From: Amycolatopsis lexingtonensis
GTDB taxonomy: Bacteria; Actinomycetota; Actinomycetes; Mycobacteriales; Pseudonocardiaceae
DNA: 64,000 bases
Assembly: GCF_014873755.1 (NCBI RefSeq)
Contig: NZ_JADBEG010000001.1
Location: 7,538,501 to 7,602,500 of the forward strand
Direction of reading: 5' to 3'
This document shows positions 1-7,420 of this stretch, piece after piece. Every line of letters starts with the position of its first letter. Positions within the stretch are counted from its first letter, which is position 1. The position numbers and the translations under genes are program-made. A model generated the notes under the pieces. It saw only the letters and a program-made list of their open reading frames with translations. It was not told the origin of the DNA and ran no database searches.

Positions 1-323
1 TCGGGCCGCAGACGCCGAAGGACCTCGCGCGCCTGTCCGGGCTCGCGCCCGCGTCGGTGACGGCGATGATCGACCGGCTGGAGCGCAAGGGCATCGTCGG
101 CCGCCGCCCGCACCCCGACGACCGCCGCCGGGTGCTGATCGCGCTGGACGAGCAGGCCATCGCGAGCGGCGTGCACCTGTGGGACCACCTGGTCAAGGGC
201 ATGTACGAGCTCTGCGACCGCTACACCGACGACGAACTCCGGACGGTCATCGGGTTCGTCGAGGCGGCGACGACCCTCACCCACGAGTCGACGGCGAAGC
301 TGACCGGATCCACGAACGAGTGA
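1..323 (+). CDS. MarR-family transcriptional regulator, C-terminal part
   Basis: The open frame enters from the left edge in frame 3 and ends at TGA 321-323, so the start and the N-terminal helices lie outside the window. The visible part contains the recognition helix (SGLAPASVTAMIDRLERKG) and the wing with PHPDDRRR, which is the DNA-binding core of MarR dimers, then the C-terminal dimerisation helix. MarR proteins usually repress a neighbouring efflux or stress gene by binding a short palindrome. The target is not visible. The next gene starts 70 bases downstream and has its own ribosome binding site, so it is probably not co-regulated. Confidence 0.85.
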   Translation, partial: GPQTPKDLARLSGLAPASVTAMIDRLERKGIVGRRPHPDDRRRVLIALDEQAIASGVHLWDHLVKGMYELCDRYTDDELRTVIGFVEAATTLTHESTAKLTGSTNE

Positions 324-392
324 GTTCGAAGGCGTAACCCCGGCGCTCGTGCCAGGCTCCCAAGGTCGTCTCGGCCCCGGAGGTGGCGAGGA

Positions 393-3300
393 GTGCCGTT
401 GCCCGAAAGACCGCTTCGCCTGGTTGTGGTGCTGGCACTGGTCTTCCTGGCCTCGGCCGTCGTGCCGTCGGCGAGCGCGACCGCCGCCCCGCCGTTCGCG
501 GTGGGCTACGACGCCGTCGTCTACGGAGACTTCCTGTACGCGGGCAACGGCGTCCTGCGCTGCCCGGTCGACGCCGACCACGCGCCGGTTTCCGGCCCGG
601 TCGCCACGCCCGCCGCCTGCGCGAACACCGCGGACCGCAAGGACACCCTCGCCAACGACGACTTCTTCCTGCAGTGGGCCGACATCGACGCCGACCCGGG
701 CACCTTCGACTCGGCCAGCGCGTCGGTCAGCATCCCGCCGGGCGCGAAGATCGCGTTCGCCCGGCTGAACTGGGCCGGCAGCACGACGTGCCGGAGCGCT
801 GTTCTCCCGCCGGGTACGCCCGCGAAGCAGAACGTCCGGCTTTCGGTCGGCAGCGCGAAGTCCGTCGACCTCACGCCTTCCGGGTACGCCGAAGACGCGG
901 GCTACTACTCGGCGCACGCCGACGTGACCGACCGGTTCGCGAACGCCCCGACCGGGACGGCGCTCGGCCTGACGGTCGGGAACGTCTGGGCCGCCAAGGG
1001 TTTCGACTGCGTCGGCGGGTGGTCGATCGCCCTCGTCTACGCCTACCCGGAGCGCAACGCGGACTTCGCGCCGAACAAGCGCAAGGTCGTCGTCTACGAC
1101 GGGCACGTCCACCAGAGCGCCGGCGCCCCGGCCGCGGAGACGACGATCACCGGCTTCCGCGCCGCGGCCGCCGACGCGCACCTCGGCGTCACCGCCTACG
1201 ACGGCGACTGGGGTGCCTCCGGCGACCAGTTCCTCGTCGACGGCACCCCGGCCGCCGAGCCCGCGACCGGCGGAACGTCCAACTTCTTCGTCGCGAACGC
1301 CGACAACGCGGCCGGCCCGGCCGTGAAGAACAACTTCAGCGTCGACGCGAAGGCGTTCAACGTCGACCGCGTCGCCGCCGGCGCGACCAGCGCGAAGCTC
1401 GGCTTCGTCACCACCGGCGACGCCTACCTCGCGCAGAACCTCGCGTTCTCGGTGCCGGTGCCCGAACTCCAGCTCGCCCTGCGCGCGACCCAGCCCAAGG
1501 CGCACGCCGGCGAGCCGGTCACGTTCGCCGTCGCCGTCACCAACCCGGGCGGGGTCCCGGCGACCGGGGTGCAGGTGACGGCCGACGCCTTCCCGCCGTG
1601 CGCGAAGCCGCTCGGCACGCTCGCCCCGGGCCAGACGGTCGGCTACACCTGCACCGGACCCGCCCCGGCCGACGACTCGACGATCGAAGCCAAGGCGACC
1701 GGCACGAGTGCGCTCGGCGACCCCCTCGACGGCGTCGCCGCCGCCCACGTCGACGTCCTGCACCCGGCGCTCGGCCTCACGAAGACCGCCGACCGGCCCG
1801 CCTACCGCGCCGGCGACACCGCGACGTTCACGGTCAAGGCCGTGAACACCGGCGACACCGGGCTCAGCGGCCTCCGGGTCACCGACCCGAAGACGCCTTC
1901 GTGCGAGCAGTCGCCGCCCGGCACGCTCGCCCCCGGCGAAAGCCGGACGTGGGAGTGCACGGCAAAGGCTCCGATCGCCGACGGCGTCACCACCGCGACC
2001 GCCACGGCCACCGACGAGCTCGGCAAGCAGGTCACGGCCACCGCCGACGCACCCGCGCCGACGATCGCGCCCGCCGTCGAGCTCACCAAGACCGCGAACC
2101 CGCCGGTGATCCACGCCGGCGACCCCGTCACCTGGACCGTCACCGTGCACAACACCGGCGACAGCCCCCTGGCGCCGGTCACCGTCACCGACGACACGAC
2201 GACGTCGTGCTCGCGCACCTTCCCCGGCGGCCTGGCCGCGGGCGCGACGCAGACGTACACGTGCACGGCGAACCCGTCCCGCACGACGACGTCCCACGCG
2301 ACCGCCACCGGCACCGACCGCAGCGGTCAGCCGGTGACCGCCACGGCGTCGGCCACCGTCACGGTGATCACCCCGGCGCTGACGCTCGCAAAGGACGCCG
2401 CCCCCGCCATCGCCCGCGTCGGCGACCCGGTGACCTTCACGATCACCGTGGCCAACGCCGGTGACACGCCGCTGACCGACGTCGCCGTCGCCGACGACCG
2501 GACCCCGGCCTGCGCCAAGGCGATCGGCGCTTTGGCACCGCAGGGCAAGCAGACGTACACCTGCACCGCGCCCGCGCCGGCCGACGACTTCACCAACACG
2601 GCCACCGCGACCGCCAAGGACCAGCTCGGCGGCCCGGTGAAGGTGACCGACGACGCCGTCGTCGACGTCATCCACCCCGCCGTCGCGCTCGCCGCGAAGG
2701 CCGCGCCCGCGCAGGTCCGCGAAGGCGACACGGTGACCTGGACGATCACCGCCACCAACACCGGCGACGTGCCGCTCACCGGTGTCGCGGTCGCGGACGA
2801 CCAGGTCGCCGCGTGCGCGAAGCCCCTCGGCACGCTCCAGCCGCAGGCGACACAGTCGTACTCGTGCACGACCGTCGCGGCCGCCACCGGCTTCACGAAC
2901 AAGCCGGTGGTGACCGGCACCGATCCGACCGCCCGGTCGGTCACGTCCACCGCCGAGGCCGCGTTCGCCGTGCAGCACCCCGCCGTCGCGATCACCGCGG
3001 ACGTCACGGGCGGCCCGTTCCGCGAGGGCGACACCGTGCCGTTCCGGATCACCGTGCGCAACACCGGCGACGTGCCGCTGACCGGCCTCCACGTCACGGA
3101 CGAGCAGGCCGCGCGAACCACCGGCTGCAACCAGGTGATCGACGGCGCGCTCGAGCCCGGCGGCACCCGCGAGTTCGGCTGCACCGCGACCGCGCCGGCC
3201 GACGACGTCACCCGCACCGTGCGGGTGAGCGCCACCCCGCCGGCCGGCCCGGACGTCACCGCCTCCGCCGTCGCCACCGTGGACGTCGTCCACCCGGGCA

Positions 3301-4796
3301 TCGCGATCACCAGGACGGCCGACCCCAAACTGGTCCGCCGAGGCGACACCGTCACGTCGACGATCACCGTCACGAACACCGGCGACAGCTTGCTGCGGGA
3401 AGTTTCGGTGGCCGACGAGCTCGCCCCGGACTGCACCAAGTCCTTGGGGCCGCTCGAGCCACAGGCGAAGCAGGCTTACAGCTGCACCGAGGTCGCCGGC
3501 GACGCCGACTTCGCCGCCACCGCGAAAGCGACCGGTACCGACGCCACGAACCGTCCGGTGACCGCCACCGCCGAGGTCCCGGTCAAGGTCATCCACCCCG
3601 CGGTCACGATCACGAACGACGCGGCGCCCGCGCAGGTCAGGCAAGGCGACACCGTGACGTTCACCCTCGTCGTCGCGAACACCGGTGACGTGCCACTGAC
3701 CGACGTGTCCGTTGTGGACAGTCGCACTCCGGCGTGCGCTCAGTCCATCGGCACCCTCCCTCCCGGCGCCTCCCAGCGCCACTCCTGCAAGGTAGCCGCC
3801 GGCACCGACAATTTCGTGAGTTCCGCCACCTCGACGGGAACCGATCCGACGAACCGCCAGGTCAGCGCCACCGACGACGCGGCCTACACCGTGCTGCACC
3901 CCGGACTGGCGATCGCCCAGGACGTCCACGGCGGCCCCTTCCGCGCAGGCGACCCCGTGACCTCGACGATCACCGTCACCAACACCGGCGACGGGCCGCT
4001 GACCGCGGTGCGGGTCGACGCGTCCTGCGCGAAGGCGTTCGACCGGCTGGAGAAGGGCGCCGCGCAGAAGTTCGACTGCACCACGACCGCCCCGGCCGAC
4101 GACGTCGTCACCACCGCCAAAGCGACGGCGAACGCCCCCGTCGGCCCGCCGGTCGCCGCGGCGGACAGCGACGAGATCGACGTCATCCACCCGGCGCTGA
4201 AGCTGACGAAGGACGCGAAGCCCGCGACGGTGCGCGCTGGCGACGAGGTCACGTTCACCGTCGTCGTGCGCAACACTGGCGACGTCGCACTGACCGGGGT
4301 GTCCGTTGTGGACGATCAGCCGTGCGCGAAGGCGTTCGACGCCCTGCCCGCCGGTGCGACACAGACTTACACCTGCACCCGGAAAGCGTCGGACGACGAT
4401 TTCACCGACGCCGCGGAAGTGACCGGATCGGATCCGACCGGTCGCTCCGTGCAATCGTCGGGTGAAGCAAAAGTCGACGTCGTCCACCCTGAAATCGCGG
4501 TGATGAAGGACGCGACGCCGTACGAAGTCGCGGAAGGCGGCACCGTCACGTTTTCCGTCTTGGTCAAGAACACCGGTGACGTGCCGCTGACCGCCGTGTC
4601 CGTCGTCGACGACCACACGCCGTCGTGCGCGCATACCGTGCCCGAACTGGCCGCGGACGCCGAAATCACCTACACCTGCACCACCGTCGCGGGGAAACAG
4701 GGGTTCACGGGCAAGGCGACGGCGACCGGGCAGGACCCGACCGGGCGCCCGGTGACGGCGTCCGGCGACGCCACGTTCGTCGTGCGGCACGGCTGA
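393..4796 (+). CDS. Large secreted protein with 11 DUF11-like repeats
   Basis: This 1467-residue protein starts at GTG behind a GGAGGTGGCGAGGAG-type ribosome binding site. A signal peptide covers about residues 1-32. A unique domain follows to about residue 355, with a SIPPGAKIAFARLNWAGS stretch as in secreted DUF3344-like domains. The rest is 11 tandem repeats of about 97-105 residues. Each reads roughly GDTVTFTxTVxNTGDVPLTxVxVxD, then a Cys before a K/LG.L motif, then YTCT, and ends in a V.HP linker. Most repeats keep one early and one late Cys, which suggests a disulfide per repeat. This is the immunoglobulin-like DUF11 architecture of actinobacterial surface or matrix proteins. There is no LPxTG motif, C-terminal membrane helix or wall-binding domain, so it may be released or held by the N-terminal domain. 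Its role is unknown. Confidence 0.85.
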   Translation: MPLPERPLRLVVVLALVFLASAVVPSASATAAPPFAVGYDAVVYGDFLYAGNGVLRCPVDADHAPVSGPVATPAACANTADRKDTLANDDFFLQWADIDADPGTFDSASASVSIPPGAKIAFARLNWAGSTTCRSAVLPPGTPAKQNVRLSVGSAKSVDLTPSGYAEDAGYYSAHADVTDRFANAPTGTALGLTVGNVWAAKGFDCVGGWSIALVYAYPERNADFAPNKRKVVVYDGHVHQSAGAPAAETTITGFRAAAADAHLGVTAYDGDWGASGDQFLVDGTPAAEPATGGTSNFFVANADNAAGPAVKNNFSVDAKAFNVDRVAAGATSAKLGFVTTGDAYLAQNLAFSVPVPELQLALRATQPKAHAGEPVTFAVAVTNPGGVPATGVQVTADAFPPCAKPLGTLAPGQTVGYTCTGPAPADDSTIEAKATGTSALGDPLDGVAAAHVDVLHPALGLTKTADRPAYRAGDTATFTVKAVNTGDTGLSGLRVTDPKTPSCEQSPPGTLAPGESRTWECTAKAPIADGVTTATATATDELGKQVTATADAPAPTIAPAVELTKTANPPVIHAGDPVTWTVTVHNTGDSPLAPVTVTDDTTTSCSRTFPGGLAAGATQTYTCTANPSRTTTSHATATGTDRSGQPVTATASATVTVITPALTLAKDAAPAIARVGDPVTFTITVANAGDTPLTDVAVADDRTPACAKAIGALAPQGKQTYTCTAPAPADDFTNTATATAKDQLGGPVKVTDDAVVDVIHPAVALAAKAAPAQVREGDTVTWTITATNTGDVPLTGVAVADDQVAACAKPLGTLQPQATQSYSCTTVAAATGFTNKPVVTGTDPTARSVTSTAEAAFAVQHPAVAITADVTGGPFREGDTVPFRITVRNTGDVPLTGLHVTDEQAARTTGCNQVIDGALEPGGTREFGCTATAPADDVTRTVRVSATPPAGPDVTASAVATVDVVHPGIAITRTADPKLVRRGDTVTSTITVTNTGDSLLREVSVADELAPDCTKSLGPLEPQAKQAYSCTEVAGDADFAATAKATGTDATNRPVTATAEVPVKVIHPAVTITNDAAPAQVRQGDTVTFTLVVANTGDVPLTDVSVVDSRTPACAQSIGTLPPGASQRHSCKVAAGTDNFVSSATSTGTDPTNRQVSATDDAAYTVLHPGLAIAQDVHGGPFRAGDPVTSTITVTNTGDGPLTAVRVDASCAKAFDRLEKGAAQKFDCTTTAPADDVVTTAKATANAPVGPPVAAADSDEIDVIHPALKLTKDAKPATVRAGDEVTFTVVVRNTGDVALTGVSVVDDQPCAKAFDALPAGATQTYTCTRKASDDDFTDAAEVTGSDPTGRSVQSSGEAKVDVVHPEIAVMKDATPYEVAEGGTVTFSVLVKNTGDVPLTAVSVVDDHTPSCAHTVPELAADAEITYTCTTVAGKQGFTGKATATGQDPTGRPVTASGDATFVVRHG

Positions 4797-4924
4797 ATGG
4801 AGTAACGCGGGAGCGTCCGATTGCCGCGAAATTCCTGCCCGTCGGCGACGAGTGCGACCGAAGAAATGTGATCAGTGCGTTAGCAGGTTCTCGTCGTAAT
4901 CGTCCCGTGATACGTTCCTGCGCC

Positions 4925-5644
4925 GTGTCCCCCCTTGGTGAACGTGCTCGCGTGGTGATGGTGTCACTCAGTGTGCTGCTCGGCGTTTTTTCCGCCGCGG
5001 CCGGCACTTGGATGGCCTCCGCGGAAGGAAACACCGCCGAGCTCGGCGCCGCGGCGCTGGTACTGCCGAACGCGCCCGCCGGCTCCGGTGGCGGCAGCGG
5101 CACCGACCTCGCCGGTGGCAAGACCCGGCCGAGCACGCCGGCCGGGCCCGCGCCCACCGACCCCGCTCCGACGACGTCCAGCGCGGCGCCCACCCCGACC
5201 GAGACCTCCGCGGCCCCGCAGCCGACGACGTCGGCGGCGCCGCCCCCGACCACCAAGGCCGCGGCCCGCGTCGCGGCCACGGCCACCGGCCAGGTCCTCT
5301 CGCTGGTCAACGACGAGCGCGCGAAGGCGGGCTGCGACCCGCTGACCGAGGAATCGCACCTGACCGAGGCCGCGCAGGACTACAGCGACCAGATGTCGGC
5401 CGGCGACTTCTTCTCGCACACCAGCCCCGACGGCACCACGTTCGACCAGCGCATCAAGATCGCCGGCTACTCGAAGCCGGGCGCGGAGAACATCGCGAAG
5501 GGCCAGACGTCCGCGGCCCAGGTCATGGACGCCTGGATGAACTCCGAGGGCCACCGCGCGAACATCCTGAACTGCAGCCTCAAGAAGCTCGGCGTCGGCT
5601 TCACCAAGGCGGGCAACTACTGGGTCCAGGACTTCGGGTACTGA
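4925..5644 (+). CDS. Secreted CAP (SCP/PR-1) domain protein
   Basis: This 239-residue protein has a short basic start, a hydrophobic export segment (VVMVSLSVLLGVFSAAAG) and a low-complexity Pro/Thr/Ala linker at about residues 60-120. A CAP domain follows: LSLVNDERAKAGCDPL, the FSHTSPDG motif, GAENIAKGQ and WMNSEGHRANILN, with the two metal-binding His and the acidic residues in place. Bacterial CAP proteins are extracellular, and their function is mostly undefined; adhesion, lipid binding and cell-wall association have been suggested. The GTG at 4925 was chosen because it gives a sensible signal peptide. An in-frame ATG at 4958 is the alternative, and no ribosome binding site decides between them. 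It ends 4 bases before the convergent CDF gene. Confidence 0.85.
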   Translation: MSPLGERARVVMVSLSVLLGVFSAAAGTWMASAEGNTAELGAAALVLPNAPAGSGGGSGTDLAGGKTRPSTPAGPAPTDPAPTTSSAAPTPTETSAAPQPTTSAAPPPTTKAAARVAATATGQVLSLVNDERAKAGCDPLTEESHLTEAAQDYSDQMSAGDFFSHTSPDGTTFDQRIKIAGYSKPGAENIAKGQTSAAQVMDAWMNSEGHRANILNCSLKKLGVGFTKAGNYWVQDFGY

Positions 5645-5648
5645 GGGC

Positions 5649-6656
5649 TCACTGGTTCGGGGTGTTCCAGCGCTCCGCGATGTCGCCGTAGCGCGCCAGC
5701 ACCGTCGCGCGCAGCTCGGGATCCGTCCGCGGCACCGGCTCGATGAACACCTCGGTGACGTCGTTGAACGACCCGGTCAGCTCGCTCGCGAGCCGGACGC
5801 ACGCGCGTTCGAGGTCGCCGGCGCTCAGGGAGTCGTCGAAGTCGACGCGGGTGCAGACGAGGACCTGGTCGGTGCCCATCAGCATGGTCTGCAGGTCCAC
5901 GACCGCTTCGATCTCCGGCGCGGCCGAGAGGTGGTCGCGGACGCCGCGGACGATCTCCGGGTTGGCCTGGCGGCCGATGAGCAGGCCGCGGTTCGTCCGC
6001 CCGAGCAGGTAGGCGACGAAGGCGAGCAGCACGCCGATGACGATCGATGCGACGCCGTCCCAGACCTCCGAGCCGGTGAGCTGGTGCAGCCCGATGCCGG
6101 CGAACGCGACCAGCAGGCCGATCAGCGCGGCGGAGTCCTCGAACAGCACGGTCTTCGGCGTCGGGTCGTCGATCAGGCGGAGGTACGTCCAGAACGACCG
6201 GTTTTCGGCCTTGGACTCTCGCACGGTCTGGCGCACCGCCTGCACCCACGACGTGCCCTCGAGCAGGAACGCCACCGCCAGCACGAGGTAACTGAGGATC
6301 GAGGTGCTCTGCGCTTCGCCGTGGCCGAGCAGTGTCGACACGCCCTCGTAGAGCGCGAACATCGAGCCCGACGCGAAGATCGACACCGCCGCGAGCAGCG
6401 ACCAGAAGTAGCGCTCCTTGCCGTAGCCGAAGGGGTGCACGCGGTCGGCCGGGCGGTCGGAACGTTTCAACGCGGTCAGCAGCAGGACTTCGGTGAACGT
6501 GTCGGCCACCGAGTGGGCCGCTTCGGAGAGCATCGCGCCCGAGCCGGTGATGATGCCCGCGATCAGCTTCATGACGGCGATCGCCAGGTTCACCCCGCCG
6601 GCGAGCAGGACGGTCAGAGTGCTTTCGCCACCGGAGTTCTCGGATTCCTCGGTCAC
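5649..6656 (-). CDS. CDF-family cation efflux transporter, ZnT9-like
   Basis: This 335-residue membrane protein has about six transmembrane helices and a cytoplasmic C-terminal domain. The second helix carries the CDF metal site (SEAAHSVAD, HxxxD). The fifth-helix site reads FEDSAALIG instead of the usual HxxxD. That ED pair is typical of the ZnT9-like branch of the family, so metal specificity may differ from ordinary Zn/H+ antiporters. The C-terminal ferredoxin-like domain (about 265-320) contains VVDLQTMLMGTDQVLV. Translation starts at GTG 6656. The gene runs toward the CAP gene and lies 16 bases downstream of the DUF742 gene on the same strand, so the two may share a transcript. Confidence 0.85.
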   Translation of the reverse strand: MTEESENSGGESTLTVLLAGGVNLAIAVMKLIAGIITGSGAMLSEAAHSVADTFTEVLLLTALKRSDRPADRVHPFGYGKERYFWSLLAAVSIFASGSMFALYEGVSTLLGHGEAQSTSILSYLVLAVAFLLEGTSWVQAVRQTVRESKAENRSFWTYLRLIDDPTPKTVLFEDSAALIGLLVAFAGIGLHQLTGSEVWDGVASIVIGVLLAFVAYLLGRTNRGLLIGRQANPEIVRGVRDHLSAAPEIEAVVDLQTMLMGTDQVLVCTRVDFDDSLSAGDLERACVRLASELTGSFNDVTEVFIEPVPRTDPELRATVLARYGDIAERWNTPNQ

Positions 6657-6672
6657 CCGGTGAGCGTAATGC

Positions 6673-7119
6673 TCAGAGGCTGCGCAAGCCGTGCAGAACG
6701 CGCTCCATCAGCGCCACCGCCGGGCGGCCCTCGGCGTTGACCCGGTTGTCGTGGATGGTGACCAGGCCCTGCTCGGCCATGTCGTCCAGCAGCACGCGGA
6801 CGACGCCGAGGGGCACGCTCAGCGTGGCCGCGACCTCGGCGACCGAGCGCGGGCGGGAGCAGAGCGTGCGGACCGAGCGGAGCTCGCCGGTCAGCCGGGC
6901 ACCGTTCCAGTGGGCGCCGGCGCGCGTCGAGACGAGCGCTTCGATCGCCAGGTGCCGGCGCGACTGCGTGCGGCCGCGGGTCAGGACGTACGGGCGTACG
7001 AGCGTCCGCTGGGCGGGCACGGGGTCCTGGGCACCGGCGCCGGGGAAGCGGACGTCCATGTCGTCGATGTAGGTGCGGAGAGCGTGTCGCCCGGTCGTCG
7101 TGCTCCGGTCCTCGCTCAT
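6673..7119 (-). CDS. DUF742 protein, solitary conservon-type component
   Basis: This 148-residue cytoplasmic protein matches the DUF742 family: RPYVLTRGRT near residue 42, then a winged-helix-like C-terminal half with LCSRPRSVAEVAATLSVPLG and VRVLLDDMAEQGLV. In Streptomyces and relatives DUF742 proteins are normally the third member of four-gene conservons (sensor kinase, roadblock/LC7 protein, DUF742, Ras-like GTPase). None of the other three is adjacent here: upstream lies non-coding DNA and then etfD, and downstream lies a metal transporter. It must work alone or with partners encoded elsewhere. Identity is confident; its role is not. Confidence 0.85.
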   Translation of the reverse strand: MSEDRSTTTGRHALRTYIDDMDVRFPGAGAQDPVPAQRTLVRPYVLTRGRTQSRRHLAIEALVSTRAGAHWNGARLTGELRSVRTLCSRPRSVAEVAATLSVPLGVVRVLLDDMAEQGLVTIHDNRVNAEGRPAVALMERVLHGLRSL

Positions 7120-7370
7120 GCCTGGCCGCCCCCTGATTCCGTGATCGTCGAAAGGAAGCCTTCGCTGGCAACGACGGCGGCGAAGGAAACGTCAGGATAC
7201 GCCCGTTGTCCAGGGTTCAGGTCTTCGTTTGTCCTTTACCTGATGGGCCATTTCGGTGAATTTCATGAACAACTTTCAAGAAAACGATTACACCGGCCAA
7301 AATCCCAGCTAGTGGACGTGTGACATCGCGTAGCGCAATGGCTACATCAATGCGAATTGCGCAATGTAAA
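7120..7370. promoter_or_regulatory. Relatively AT-rich intergenic region upstream of the DUF742 gene
   Basis: This stretch is much less GC-rich than its surroundings, especially 7240-7370, and I find no convincing coding frame on either strand. It contains a perfect 10-base palindrome (ATTGCGCAAT, 7356-7365) and a second copy of its GCGCAAT half at 7333-7339, which could be a protein-binding site. It should hold the promoter of the minus-strand DUF742 gene. No ribosome binding site or promoter is clear enough to place. Confidence 0.4.
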
Positions 7371-7403
7371 CGGCCCCGACCAGGAAGTTCCTGGCCGGGG
7401 CCG
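7371..7403 (-). terminator. Hairpin terminator after etfD
   Basis: CGGCCCCG-a-CCAGGAA is followed almost at once by its near-perfect complement (TTCCTGG-c-CGGGGCCG). The stem is about 15 bp and lies 17 bases past the stop codon of the minus-strand etfD-like gene. There is no strong T-tract, as is usual in high-GC actinomycetes. Confidence 0.75.
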
Positions 7404-7420
7404 CTGCATGAAATGTCGTG

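Noticed and set aside
383..2464. A 693-codon open frame, rich in Arg, overlapping the DUF11-repeat gene in another frame
   Set aside because: Its composition (Arg/Pro/Gly runs, no domains) is typical of a GC-rich shadow frame; the overlapping frame has a signal peptide and regular repeats.
1459..4790. Tandem units of about 300 bases that could be mistaken for a CRISPR or satellite array
   Set aside because: The units are in-frame protein repeats with diverged DNA, far longer than CRISPR repeats.
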